This document shows, in pieces, positions 36,207 through 44,394 of a DNA stretch of 64,000 nt; within the stretch, counting starts at the first letter, position 1, and each line of letters opens with the position of its first letter. Made by a program: the position numbers and the translations under genes. Below the pieces are notes generated by a model. It did no database searches. It was not told the DNA's origin and was given only the letters and a program-made list of their open reading frames with translations. The stretch is from Methylobacterium segetis (lineage in GTDB: Bacteria > Pseudomonadota > Alphaproteobacteria > Rhizobiales > Beijerinckiaceae), in the NCBI RefSeq assembly GCF_004348265.1, contig NZ_SMNT01000014.1:1-64000 (forward strand), in the 5' to 3' direction.

Positions 36207-36360
36207 CGTGTTTCCTCTCCTCTGGCGGACCCTTGCGTCAGGTCTCGCTCGCTGCGCACGAGGCCGGGCCGGTGGATCATCATGCCGTGAGCGGATGACC
36301 CGGCCGGTTGACAGCGTCGTTCACGCGTGGATCGTTAATGTCTGAAGGGAATGCCGGTCA

Positions 36361-36831
36361 ATGGCGACGTCGATCAAGCACGGGATATTGAGGCTGGACG
36401 ACCAGCTCTGCTTCGCCCTCTACGCCGCGACGAACGCGGTGGTGCGCGCCTACCGGCCGCTGCTCGCCGAAGTCGGGCTCACCTACCCGCAATATCTCGT
36501 GATGCTGGCCCTCTGGCAGGACGGCGTGACCCCGGTCCACGAGCTCGCCGCGCGGCTTCAGCTCGGGCCGAGCGCGATCACGCCGCTGGTCGACCGACTC
36601 GAGGCGGCCGGCCTCGTCACCCGGGCCCGCGCCGCGGACCGGCGCCTCGTCCTCGTCGCGCTGACGGAGGCCGGGCGCGCGCTGGAGGACAGGGCCGCCA
36701 CCGTGCAGGGGGCCGTGGTCTGCCGCACCGGCCTCGCCGAGGGGGACCTCGCCGCCCTGCGGCAGGAGCTGAAGGATCTCACCGACCGCATCGCCACCTC
36801 GGGCGCGGTGCCCCGGAACGAGCCGCCCTGA
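36361..36831 (+). CDS. OhrR-like MarR family peroxide regulator
   Basis: A 156-residue MarR-family repressor. The N-terminal LDDQLCFALYAATNAV is the OhrR signature with its redox-sensing cysteine (Cys17). The winged helix occupies about residues 50-110 (LTYPQYLVMLALWQDG, LQLGPSAITPLVDRLEAAGL, DRRLVLVALTEAGR). OhrR proteins release DNA when organic hydroperoxide oxidises this cysteine. Usually ohr itself is next door; here the neighbour is a truncated haemoglobin gene 71 bp downstream, which may be its target. A second cysteine is at VVCRTG. Confidence 0.88.
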   Translation: MATSIKHGILRLDDQLCFALYAATNAVVRAYRPLLAEVGLTYPQYLVMLALWQDGVTPVHELAARLQLGPSAITPLVDRLEAAGLVTRARAADRRLVLVALTEAGRALEDRAATVQGAVVCRTGLAEGDLAALRQELKDLTDRIATSGAVPRNEPP

Positions 36832-36902
36832 CGGCTCGTCGCGGCCCGCAACGACGGCCCGCGCGACAGGTCCGCCAACGGACCGAACAGGAGGAGACGA
36901 CC

Positions 36903-37346
36903 ATGACCGAGGTGATCACCGACATCCCGGAGCAGCTGACGGGCGGCGTGCCCCGGGAGGCCAGCCTCTACGAGCGGCTCGGCGGGGTCTACGGCATCGC
37001 CGCCGCCGTCGACAACCTCGTCGACCGGCTCTACGTGAACGGCGCGGCCAATGCCAACCCGAAGGTGGCCGAGTTCCACGCCCAGAACGGGCATGCCGGC
37101 TTCAAGTTCCTGGTCACGGCTTGGAGCGTGGAGCAGACCGGCGGGCCGAAATGCTACCCCGGCCGGGACATGCGCGAGAGCCACGCCCACCTGACCGTGA
37201 GCCCCCGCGAGTTCGACATCGTCGCGACCGAGATCCGGACCTCGCTCTACCAGCTGAACGTCCCCGACCGCGAGTTCAACGAGTTCATGGACATCATCGA
37301 GAGCTACCGCTCGATGGTGGTCCACCCGAGCCACCAGGGCGCCTGA
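36903..37346 (+). CDS. Group 1 truncated haemoglobin
   Basis: A 147-residue TrHbN-type globin; the ATG at 36903 is preceded by GGAGGAG. The 2-on-2 fold pattern is SLYERLGGVYGIAAAVDNLV (A/B helices), then KFLVTAWSVEQTGGPKCYPG (E region), and the proximal haem histidine lies in RESHAHLTVSPREFD. The C-terminal H helix includes FMDIIESYRSMVV. Such proteins bind O2 and detoxify NO or peroxides. A short pre-A extension (residues 1-20) is present. It is co-oriented with, and 71 bp after, the OhrR-like gene; oxidative or nitrosative induction is a reasonable inference. Confidence 0.9.
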   Translation: MTEVITDIPEQLTGGVPREASLYERLGGVYGIAAAVDNLVDRLYVNGAANANPKVAEFHAQNGHAGFKFLVTAWSVEQTGGPKCYPGRDMRESHAHLTVSPREFDIVATEIRTSLYQLNVPDREFNEFMDIIESYRSMVVHPSHQGA

Positions 37347-37376
37347 GGCCGGGCGCCGGGATGGGGGGTTGTCGGC

Positions 37377-37388
37377 GGGGGGGGGGGG
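37377..37388. repeat. Homopolymer of 12 G
   Basis: An uninterrupted run of twelve G residues in the intergenic space 31 bp after the globin stop codon. Such a tract is prone to slippage in replication and in sequencing. It is outside any gene, so a phase-variable reading frame is unlikely. Confidence 0.9.
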
Positions 37389-37468
37389 CGCCCCGGCCGA
37401 GTGCCTGGCCTACCCTGCCGCTGCCGGCCGCGCGGCAACCCGGTCGGGATGCCGCCTCAGCCGTGTCA

Positions 37469-37516
37469 GCCCCGTAGCCGGGAGGCTGCGGGGCTTCGCG
37501 GGAGCTTCCCGTCTTT
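37469..37516 (+). terminator. Double hairpin downstream of the globin gene
   Basis: A 9-bp stem (GCCCCGTAG pairing with CTGCGGGGC, one G-T pair, 8-base loop) at 37469-37494 is followed by a second hairpin CGGGA-GCT-TCCCG at 37499-37511 and then TCTTT. The arrangement suits factor-independent termination of the ohrR-globin transcript. It faces the convergent RTX gene, whose stop is at 37552. Confidence 0.55.
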
Positions 37517-37551
37517 GCGGAGGTTCAGCCGGGACGGCTGCTCGCCCGATC

Positions 37552-38640
37552 CTAGTGGAAGAAGGTGCCGTCGCTCACCGGGGTGCGACCCTCGACGGCC
37601 CCGTATTCCAGGTAATGCCCGAGCGGGTTGATGCCGGCTGCGGCCACATCCTGGTTCGCCGCGAGGTAGCCGCGGGTGTCGAACTCGGCCGAGGGATCGC
37701 GGCCCTCCTTCCAGCCATAGGTCAGGTAGTGCTCCAGCGGATTGATGCCGGCCGCCCTCACGTCGGCATAGGCGTTGAGATACCCTTCCGTGTCGAAGAA
37801 CGCGTTCGGATCGCGCCCTTCCTTCCAGCCGAACGTGGCGAAATGCGCCTCCGCATCGAGACCCGACGCCGCCACATCCGGGTTGTGGCTGAGATAGAAC
37901 AGGTCGTCCACGAGCGCGTTGCCGTCGCCTTGCACGACGGTGCGATCGGCGAACTCGAACACCTCGACGTTCTTCACGGTGTCCGTGCCGCTCGACCCGC
38001 CGACGACGGCGAGGGTGCCCCGCGCATCGATCGTTGCGCTGGCGAGGGTGAAGTCGAACACGGCGGTGTCGCGTCCGGGACCACCATCGAGGATGTCGTC
38101 GCCGGGGCCGCCGGTCATCCGATCGTCGCCGAAATCGCCGAACAGCGTGTCATTGCCGGCGCGGCCCAGGAGCGTGTCGTTCCCGAGGTCGCCGTCGACG
38201 AGGTCGTTGCCGGCACCGCCATCGACGAGGTCGTCGTCGTCGCCGCCCGCCACGAAGTCGTTCCCGTCCTCGCCGAAGACCTGATCGCGACCCGCTTCGC
38301 CGACGAGGAAGTCACGGCCGGTCCCGCCGTAGAGGATGTCGTCACCTGGATTGCCCGCGGCGTAGTCGTCGCCCGCCTGGCCGTAGATCGTGTCGTTGCC
38401 GGCCTCGCCGATGATCTGATCGTTGCCGTCCCGACCGTAGATCGTATCGTCGCCTGGCCCGCCCGCGATGTAATCGAGGTCGTTCCCGCCGGTGATCGTG
38501 TCGTTTCCACCCTGACCGTCGATCCGGTTGAAGCCGCCCGGATCCGTGATCGTGTCGTTGCCCAGAAGACCGAGGATGATGTCGTCGTCGTTGGTGCCGG
38601 TGAGCGTGTTGGGACCGTCCGTGCCCGAGATCGTCGCCAT
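37552..38640 (-). CDS. RTX calcium-binding protein with C-terminal WKEGRDP repeats
   Basis: A 362-residue protein without an N-terminal signal peptide, as expected for type I secretion. Residues about 5-205 hold tandem nonapeptide repeats of the GGxGxDxUx type (GNDTIYGQAGDD, GGPGDDILDGGPG), which form a Ca2+-binding beta-roll. A linker (TAVFDFTLASATIDARGTLA) leads to a second repeat region, residues about 245-355. There three units share the pattern PDVAASGLDAEAHFATFGWK, EGRDP (units near 245, 290 and 335). The start ATG at 38640 has GGGAGA upstream. It may be a surface or secreted structural protein; no enzyme domain is visible. Confidence 0.85.
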   Translation of the reverse strand: MATISGTDGPNTLTGTNDDDIILGLLGNDTITDPGGFNRIDGQGGNDTITGGNDLDYIAGGPGDDTIYGRDGNDQIIGEAGNDTIYGQAGDDYAAGNPGDDILYGGTGRDFLVGEAGRDQVFGEDGNDFVAGGDDDDLVDGGAGNDLVDGDLGNDTLLGRAGNDTLFGDFGDDRMTGGPGDDILDGGPGRDTAVFDFTLASATIDARGTLAVVGGSSGTDTVKNVEVFEFADRTVVQGDGNALVDDLFYLSHNPDVAASGLDAEAHFATFGWKEGRDPNAFFDTEGYLNAYADVRAAGINPLEHYLTYGWKEGRDPSAEFDTRGYLAANQDVAAAGINPLGHYLEYGAVEGRTPVSDGTFFH

Positions 38641-39292
38641 GTGAGCGTCTCCCTAAGCTGCGCATCTCGCATTCAGCCGATGTGCCAACCGGGCGCGCAG
38701 GGGAACGTATCCTTAACAAGGATTAAACCGTGAACTTTTCTGAAGCCGATCGCCAAGCTTGAAGCCCGGGACTACACCTGTGCTGAGGCAATTCTGCATT
38801 CGCACGCGGCACTCGGCCGCAGGGAGTGGATTTCTACTTGGATGAGCCGACGAGGCCCGGCCCCGAGCCGGGGCGGCCTCACCTGTCCCGGCGGCGTGCG
38901 GCGGCCAAGCTGAACCCGGAGGCCCTCGGCGGCCCCGTGCCGGGGCGCGCCGGCCTCGAAGGCAGGGACCCATAGGGCCGCCTCTTTTCAAGCCGGGCGA
39001 TTGCTCCTACGGCATCTCCCTCCACGGCCGCCCGCCGCACCGGACGAGGCCGGGTCTCGCGCCCGCGCTCCGCTCCCGCACCTCGCCCTCCTCAGCCTCC
39101 GCATGATCCGGTTCGTGATGCAGTCCTGGCCCCTCATCGAGACGCCGATCCCCGGCCCTTGGCGCTCCCGCACCGTCCTGACCCGCGGCCGCACCGCCCG
39201 GACCCGCGGCCGCACCGCCCCGGCGGGCCGCCCCGCGGCGGCGCGCGCCGGGGGCGCCTGAGCGTGCGGGCCGGGCAGGGGGAGGGGGCATC
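38641..39292. other. Long intergenic region between divergent RTX and TauE/SafE genes
   Basis: 652 bp. The left end, about 38690-38800, is relatively AT-rich (AACAAGGATTAAACC) and is the likely RTX promoter on the minus strand. At 39181-39221 a 21-base unit, ACCCGCGGCCGCACCGCCCG plus G, is repeated once in tandem with one mismatch. Short open frames exist (for example 39001-39261) but have no domain-like sequence. Nothing else is supported. Confidence 0.4.
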
Positions 39293-40096
39293 GTGATCGG
39301 GGGCGTCGAGTGGGACTTGATCGCCGGCCTCTTCGCGGTCGCGGTCGCGGCGGGCTGCGTCGACGCGATCGCGGGCGGGGGCGGGCTCATCACCATGCCG
39401 GCGCTGATCCTGTCGGGGCTCGATCCGGTCAGCGCCATCGCGACGAACAAGCTGCAGAGCAGCGCCGGCTCCGGCTCGGCGACCCTCGCCTTCGCCCGGC
39501 GCGGCCTGATCGACTGGCCGCGGGCGTGGCCGATCGCCGTGATGGCGGGCGGGGCCTCGATTCTCGGCGCCCTCTGCGTCAGCCTCCTGCCCCGCGCCGT
39601 GCTCGATGCCGCGGTGCCCGTGCTGCTGATCGGAATGGCCCTCTACTTCGCCACCGCCAAGCGCATGTCGAGCGAGGACGCCACCGCCCGGCTGACGCCC
39701 GCGGCCTTCGCGCTCAGCCTCGCGCCCGCGGTCGGCTTCTACGACGGCGTGTTCGGGCCGGGGGCGGGGGCCTTCTACATGGTCGGCTTCGTCACGCTCC
39801 TCGGCCTCGGCGTGGTGCGCGCCACCGCCCACACCAAGCTCGCCAACGCCGCGAGCAACCTCGGCAGCCTCGCCCTGTTCGCCGCCTCCGGCCACGTGGT
39901 CTGGTCTATCGGCCTCGCCATGGCGGCGGGCGCCTTCCTCGGCGCGCAGGTCGGCTCGATGCTGGCGTTACGCCTCGGCGCCCGGCTGATCCGCCCGCTC
40001 CTCGTCACCATCGCCTGCGCGATGGCGCTGCGGCTCCTCTCGGACCCGGCAAACCCCCTGCGGCAGGCCGTGCTCGGCCTGCTCGCGCCGGGCTGA
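39293..40096 (+). CDS. TauE/SafE family sulfite/organosulfonate exporter
   Basis: A 267-residue permease with eight predicted helices, starting at the GTG at 39293 behind GGGGGAGGGGG. The family half-repeat GCVDAIAGGGGLITMPALIL with the NKLQSSAGSGSATLAF segment is followed by the second-half motif GFYDGVFGPGAGAFYMVGFV and TKLANAASNLGSLALF. TSUP proteins move anions such as sulfite, sulfonates or acetate-like acids. No sulfur genes are adjacent, so the substrate is open. It is convergent with mcd. Confidence 0.9.
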   Translation: MIGGVEWDLIAGLFAVAVAAGCVDAIAGGGGLITMPALILSGLDPVSAIATNKLQSSAGSGSATLAFARRGLIDWPRAWPIAVMAGGASILGALCVSLLPRAVLDAAVPVLLIGMALYFATAKRMSSEDATARLTPAAFALSLAPAVGFYDGVFGPGAGAFYMVGFVTLLGLGVVRATAHTKLANAASNLGSLALFAASGHVVWSIGLAMAAGAFLGAQVGSMLALRLGARLIRPLLVTIACAMALRLLSDPANPLRQAVLGLLAPG

Positions 40097-40098
40097 GG

Positions 40099-40160
40099 GG
40101 ATGATCGCGATCTACGCGCGGGGGCCGCGAAACGCGATCGCGTCGCGAGCGCGATCATCC
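40099..40160. terminator. 11-bp inverted repeat between convergent genes
   Basis: GGATGATCGCG at 40099-40109 is perfectly complementary to CGCGATCATCC at 40150-40160, with a 40-base spacer that itself contains GCGATCGC-type palindromes. It begins three bases after the TauE/SafE stop codon and ends just before the stop of the convergent mcd gene (40183). It probably works as a shared terminator or transcript-stabilising hairpin. Confidence 0.6.
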
Positions 40161-40182
40161 GGGCATCATCGCGTCGGCGCGA

Positions 40183-41229
40183 TTATTTGGGCATGAAGGC
40201 CCAGTAATCGAGGTCGAGGATCACGGCCGGGTCGTAGCCCTCGCCCTGCCGGTCGGGGAAGGCGCCGCAGGGCTGGTTCTTGGTGGCGACCGTCCGCAGC
40301 CGCAGCAGGCCGACATCGTCGCGGCCCGGCAGGTCCGCCGTCTCCACCACCTCGCTCCAGGCATAGACCGTGTCGCCGGCAAACAGCGGCGCGACGTGGC
40401 GGCCCGCATTGATCCCGGCCATCGCGAACGCGTTGGCTAACCCGTTGAAACTCAAGGCGCGCGCCAGCGAGATGACGTGGCCGCCATAGATCAGGCGCCG
40501 GCCGAACCGGGTCTCCTTGGTGGCAAACGCGTCGAAATGCACCTTGGCCGTGTTTTGGAACAGCCGCGTCGCGATCTGGTGCTCGGCCTCCTCGACGGTC
40601 ATGCCGTCGACATGGTCGATCCGCTCGCCCGCCGTGTAGTCGCCGAAGCGGTAGGGGCTGCCGGCGAGATCGACATCGTAGGCCGCGCGGTCGATCGGCG
40701 GCAGCGCCCCCGCGAGGTCGGCCGGATCCACCACCTTGGCGAGGCTCGGCACGTGCTCCTCGGCGACCTTCGCCTCGGGATCGCGCTTGCGCACCAGGAC
40801 CCAGCGGCAATAGCTCAGCACCGTCTCGCCCCGGGCGTCCGAGCCCACCGAGCGCACGTAGACGACGCCCGTCTGCCGGTTCGAGCTCTCCTTCAGGCCG
40901 ATCACCTCGGAGACGGTCGAGAGCGTCTCGCCCGGGTAGACCGGGCGCCGGAACCCGCCCTCGGCGTAGCCGAGATTGGCGAGCGCGTTCAAGGAGATGT
41001 CGGGCACGGTCTTGCCGAACACGACGTGGAAGGTCAGGAGGTCGTCCAGCGGGCTCTGCGGGTAGCCGACGGCGCGGGCGAAGGCGTCCGACGATTGCAC
41101 GGCGAAGCGCGGCCCGTAGAGCGCGGTGTAGAGCGCGACGTCGCCCGTGGTGACGGTGCGGGGCGTCGCGTGGCGGATGGTCTCGCCGAGGCGGAAATCC
41201 TCGAAGAAGCGGCCGGGATTGGTCTTCAT
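40183..41229 (-). CDS. mcd: Mesaconyl-CoA hydratase (double MaoC fold)
   Basis: A 348-residue enzyme with two MaoC-like hot-dog domains: about residues 5-165 (GRFFEDFRLGETIRHATPRT, then VYPGETLSTVSEVIGLKESS) and about 185-345 (PYRFGDYTAGERIDHVDGMT, LIYGGHVISLARALSFNGLA). The catalytic-type histidines are in RHATPRT and YGGHV. The overall pattern is that of mesaconyl-CoA hydratase (beta-methylmalyl-CoA dehydratase) of the ethylmalonyl-CoA pathway, used by Methylobacterium and Rhodobacter to make glyoxylate from acetyl-CoA without isocitrate lyase. Length agrees with the family (about 340-350). Other pathway genes are not in the window. Confidence 0.88.
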   Translation of the reverse strand: MKTNPGRFFEDFRLGETIRHATPRTVTTGDVALYTALYGPRFAVQSSDAFARAVGYPQSPLDDLLTFHVVFGKTVPDISLNALANLGYAEGGFRRPVYPGETLSTVSEVIGLKESSNRQTGVVYVRSVGSDARGETVLSYCRWVLVRKRDPEAKVAEEHVPSLAKVVDPADLAGALPPIDRAAYDVDLAGSPYRFGDYTAGERIDHVDGMTVEEAEHQIATRLFQNTAKVHFDAFATKETRFGRRLIYGGHVISLARALSFNGLANAFAMAGINAGRHVAPLFAGDTVYAWSEVVETADLPGRDDVGLLRLRTVATKNQPCGAFPDRQGEGYDPAVILDLDYWAFMPK

Positions 41230-41263
41230 GGGGCGGGTCGTCTCGTCCTTCGGGGATGCCGGC

Positions 41264-41566
41264 TCAGCGGGTGTAGACGGTGGTCTGCGTCGGCACGAAC
41301 TCGTGCAGCAGCCGGCTCGCGAAGAGCAGCAGCAGGATCAGGATGATCGGCGAGATGTCGATGCCGCCGAGGTTCGGCAGGAGGTTGCGGATCGGCCGCA
41401 GCACGGGCTCCGTGATGCGGTAGAGCACCTCGCCGATCTGGGCGACGATCGGGTTGCGCACGTTCACCACGTTGAAGGCCACGAGCCAGCTCAGCACGGC
41501 ACTGGCGATGAGGACGTAGATGAAGAGCTGAACGACGGTGTCGAAGAGCCAGATGAAGGCGTTCAT
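41264..41566 (-). CDS. YggT family membrane protein
   Basis: A 100-residue protein with two helices: about residues 8-32 (DTVVQLFIYVLIASAVLSWL) and about 70-90 (DISPIILILLLLFASRLLHE). The family motif ITEPVLRPIRNLLPNLGGID lies between them. YggT proteins are small inner-membrane proteins linked to osmotic shock tolerance in E. coli and to cell-division loci in other bacteria. It lies 34 bp from mcd on the same strand, and 115 bp from the tRNA-Ala gene. Confidence 0.92.
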   Translation of the reverse strand: MNAFIWLFDTVVQLFIYVLIASAVLSWLVAFNVVNVRNPIVAQIGEVLYRITEPVLRPIRNLLPNLGGIDISPIILILLLLFASRLLHEFVPTQTTVYTR

Positions 41567-41680
41567 GCGGGGATCTGATGTCCTCGTCGGCCCGCACCCG
41601 AACCGCGCGCGGCGGGAGGGCAGCGAGATTCGGGAATTGACAGGCTGAGGGGCCCAAGCCTACAAGGCCGGCGCCTCGAC

Positions 41681-41757
<77 letters not shown>

Positions 41758-41820
41758 ACCCTCCACAAGGGATTGGTAGGTAAGAAAGTTCTTTACTCGC
41801 AAGGGTTTCTCAGCGCTCTC

Positions 41821-41841
41821 TGGTACACAGAGATGGTACAC
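41821..41841. repeat. Direct repeat TGGTACAC upstream of the integrase
   Basis: TGGTACAC occurs at 41821-41828 and again at 41834-41841, 13 bp apart centre to centre, ending 14 bp before the integrase start codon. This is close to one helical turn and is compatible with integrase arm-site binding or an operator for its gene. Confidence 0.5.
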
Positions 41842-41855
41842 TGAGGCCCACGATT

Positions 41856-43565
41856 TTGTCGCGCCGATCAGAACACCTCCAGCGCCGCGGGTCGGTCTAC
41901 TGGCTCCGTGTTCGCGTGCCTGACGACCTCCGGCCATTGATTGGCAAACGTGAGGTGCGCCGATCACTGCGAACTTCCGACCCTGTCGAAGCGAAGCGCC
42001 GCCTCACACTCGAACGGCTCAAGACACAAGCGGAGTTCGATGAGGCCCGGCGCAAATCGCCAAGCGCGATTGGGGGTAGACCTGCCGCGCTGCAGAACGA
42101 ACTGAACGACGCCGACCTATGGTCTCTCGTCACGCTGTGGTTCGTTCGATCACAGAAGCAGGATGCCGTCATCGGTCCGGCTGAAGCAGCCGCGGAGAAC
42201 CGGCTTGAAGATTTCCGGGCTCTCACCGATCCCGACGATACAAACACCTCCGGGTACGTCGTGAGCATCACCCGCAGGTTTCTGACCGAACAGGGGCTCG
42301 CCTACGAGGTGAATTCTGAGGCGTTCCGACGTCTGTATCAGCTCATGCATGAGGCGCTGATCGAGCGTGACAAGCGCCTCATCAACCGGTTCACGGGTAC
42401 GCATCTTGGACAGAACCCGCGGTTCGACCAATTGACCGCCGAAACGGCATTGCAACCGGGTGCAAACGTGACGCTCTCAGATTTGCTCGATCGGCGAGAG
42501 CGCGACCTTTCTAAGGCACCCGGTTCACCCAAGACGAAGCTGAAGCGGGCTGCTCAGGCGCGGCTCTTCAAGGATGTGCTCGGGGCTGAGACGCGGGTAT
42601 GCGAGATCGACCGAGAACGCGCGCGGTTGCTACTCGACGCGGTGTCTCGACTGCCTGCCAACATGACCAAGCGGTTCAAGGACATGCCCGTGGCAACCGT
42701 CCTGAAGCTGCCACCCGAGAAGCTTGGCCGGCCGATGTCCGCCTTGACGGCCAACTCCTACCTAAACGCATTCACGGGCTTGATGGAGTTCGCGGTTCGG
42801 GAGCACCTGATCGCGCGAAACCCGTCGGCCGGCCTCAGGCTCCCGTCCGATAGATTGAGGGCTAAGGACCGGCGCCTTCCGTTCAACGACGAAGACCTAA
42901 AACGGATCTTCTCGGCCCCGCTCTATTCCGGTTGTGAGAACGACGAGCATGGCTACGCGGAGCCGGGACCGAACCGACCACGCCGAGGACGCTTTTGGGT
43001 GCCGCTCATCGCCCTGTTCTCGGGTATGCGTCTGAATGAGATTTGCCAGCTAGACGAGTCCGACGTGGCCGAGATTGGGGGCTACCTGGTCTTTCGCGTT
43101 CAGGCGACTAACGACGGCACAAAGCGCGTCAAGACCGAAGCAGGCCAACGGCTTATACCACTGCATCCCGAATTGGTCCGGCACGGCCTCGATAACCTCG
43201 TATTTCGCGTCCGCCAAGCCGGCCCTGGGTCACGCCTTTTTCCTGAGATCGCGGTGGCTAGCACCGGCTACGCCAGCGACAACTTCTCAAAATGGTTCGC
43301 GCGCTTCCTCGACCACATCGGCATCAAACACGCCCGCAAGAACTTCCACTCATTCCGTCACAATTTCCGCGATGCGATGCGCCTCGCGGGAGTATCGGAT
43401 GAAGCGGCGCGCCTCCTAGGTGGCTGGGCCAACGGGGGTACCGAGGCTGCCTATGGCGGTTCGCAAGAGATTGAGGCTGCTATATTATACCGCGAGATCG
43501 TGAAGGTTCGTTACACCAGCCTTGACCTCGAAAAGCTTTGGTCCACTGCAAGCAGGCATTGCTAA
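41856..43565 (+). CDS. Tyrosine site-specific integrase
   Basis: A 569-residue phage/island-type integrase, proposed to start at the TTG at 41856. The N-terminal arm-binding region is about residues 1-60 (RGSVYWLRVRVPDDLRPLIG, a DUF6538-like start). The core-binding domain is about 230-335. The catalytic domain is about 340-555 with Arg392 (GMRLNEICQLDE), His498 and Arg501 (NFHSFRHNFRD), a Trp in the fifth position (LLGGWANGG) and nucleophile Tyr533 (AAYGGSQ). All residues needed for activity are present. It points away from tRNA-Ala and presumably inserted the island there. Base composition is lower in GC than the chromosome to its left. Confidence 0.95.
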   Translation: MSRRSEHLQRRGSVYWLRVRVPDDLRPLIGKREVRRSLRTSDPVEAKRRLTLERLKTQAEFDEARRKSPSAIGGRPAALQNELNDADLWSLVTLWFVRSQKQDAVIGPAEAAAENRLEDFRALTDPDDTNTSGYVVSITRRFLTEQGLAYEVNSEAFRRLYQLMHEALIERDKRLINRFTGTHLGQNPRFDQLTAETALQPGANVTLSDLLDRRERDLSKAPGSPKTKLKRAAQARLFKDVLGAETRVCEIDRERARLLLDAVSRLPANMTKRFKDMPVATVLKLPPEKLGRPMSALTANSYLNAFTGLMEFAVREHLIARNPSAGLRLPSDRLRAKDRRLPFNDEDLKRIFSAPLYSGCENDEHGYAEPGPNRPRRGRFWVPLIALFSGMRLNEICQLDESDVAEIGGYLVFRVQATNDGTKRVKTEAGQRLIPLHPELVRHGLDNLVFRVRQAGPGSRLFPEIAVASTGYASDNFSKWFARFLDHIGIKHARKNFHSFRHNFRDAMRLAGVSDEAARLLGGWANGGTEAAYGGSQEIEAAILYREIVKVRYTSLDLEKLWSTASRHC

Positions 43566-44065
43566 ACATCCAGCCCTTAATTCGTACTTTCAGATCGGAT
43601 GCTGTGAAGCGTCCAAAGCCGCTGAAGCTGTGAGCAATGTCATGGCAGCGCGCAATCGAAAGGCGCCTAAGGGCAGGTGCCGAGCGGTATATGGCCGCTC
43701 AGGAGCATGTACGCCCACGGTCGCCATCGGGCCTCCCACGGATGAAGCATCGTGAAAGCGGATGCCGCAGCAGCCCGGGCTATGGATCTGGGTCGCGCCC
43801 ATTGCCCCGTCCGGCCAACTCAAAAAGCACCCGGGAAACTGACCTCGCAGAACCCCAAATCATAGGTCTGGATCGCGCCAATTCCGGACCTTCTACGATA
43901 ACCGCTCAAATGGCCGCTCTTCGCTCTAAAGCGGTCGCTGCGCGGAATTGTCGAGCCGGGAGGCTACATGATCCTGAGACCGAAGCCGCCCGCGTCTAGG
44001 CTCGCCTCCGGAAGGTCGAGAACCAGTTCGACCGCTTCCGCGCCCAGGAATTCTGGGACCGCGTC
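43566..44065. other. Degenerate region after the integrase
   Basis: 500 bp with no convincing gene. The frame of the small ORF at 44066 continues upstream to a TAG at 43997-43999, and again beyond it. Just past the stop the translation (ARLRKVENQFDRFRAQEFWD) is protein-like and flows into that ORF. The stretch 43637-43990 has irregular composition and looks like the remains of decayed DNA. Confidence 0.4.
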
Positions 44066-44278
44066 ATGCAGGAGATAGCCGACCTCCTCGTCGAGCGGGG
44101 CCTCCTGACGCCGACCGAGATCCTGCCGGAGCTCCGGGCCGTGACGCTACGCGGCGCCACCCTGCACAAGGAGCCCCTCACGCCGGGTACGTTTAAGAAG
44201 AAGATGGACGTACGCGTCTTTCACGGCCGGTATTTCGTATCGCGGGACGAGGGGCGGTATGCCCGCAAAGCCGGCTGA
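44066..44278 (+). pseudogene. Remnant of a small hypothetical gene
   Basis: The ATG at 44066 opens 70 residues (MQEIADLLVERGLLTPTEIL... ending DEGRYARKAG). Protein-like sequence in the same frame extends about 22 codons further upstream to the TAG at 43997-43999, with no usable start codon. This indicates a gene that has lost its 5' part. The visible part has a helical N-terminal half and a short beta-type end (VRVFHGRYFVSRDEG). No function is recognised. Confidence 0.45.
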
Positions 44279-44394
44279 AGCCGGGATCGTCGACTGGCTG
44301 AAGGGCCGGCCGAGCGCCTGCCCGCTTCCAACGATGGCCGCCCCTGCAGGCCCTGCCGCTTGTCCCGCGCGATGCCCGATCTCACCTTCGGCGC

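Noticed and set aside
38713..38991. 92-aa minus-strand frame upstream of the RTX gene
   Set aside because: Low-complexity Arg/Gly/Pro product, no ribosome-binding site, overlaps the expected promoter.
39001..39261. 86-aa frame before the TauE/SafE gene
   Set aside because: Ends in translated DNA repeats (RGRTARTRGRTA) and has no domain-like sequence.
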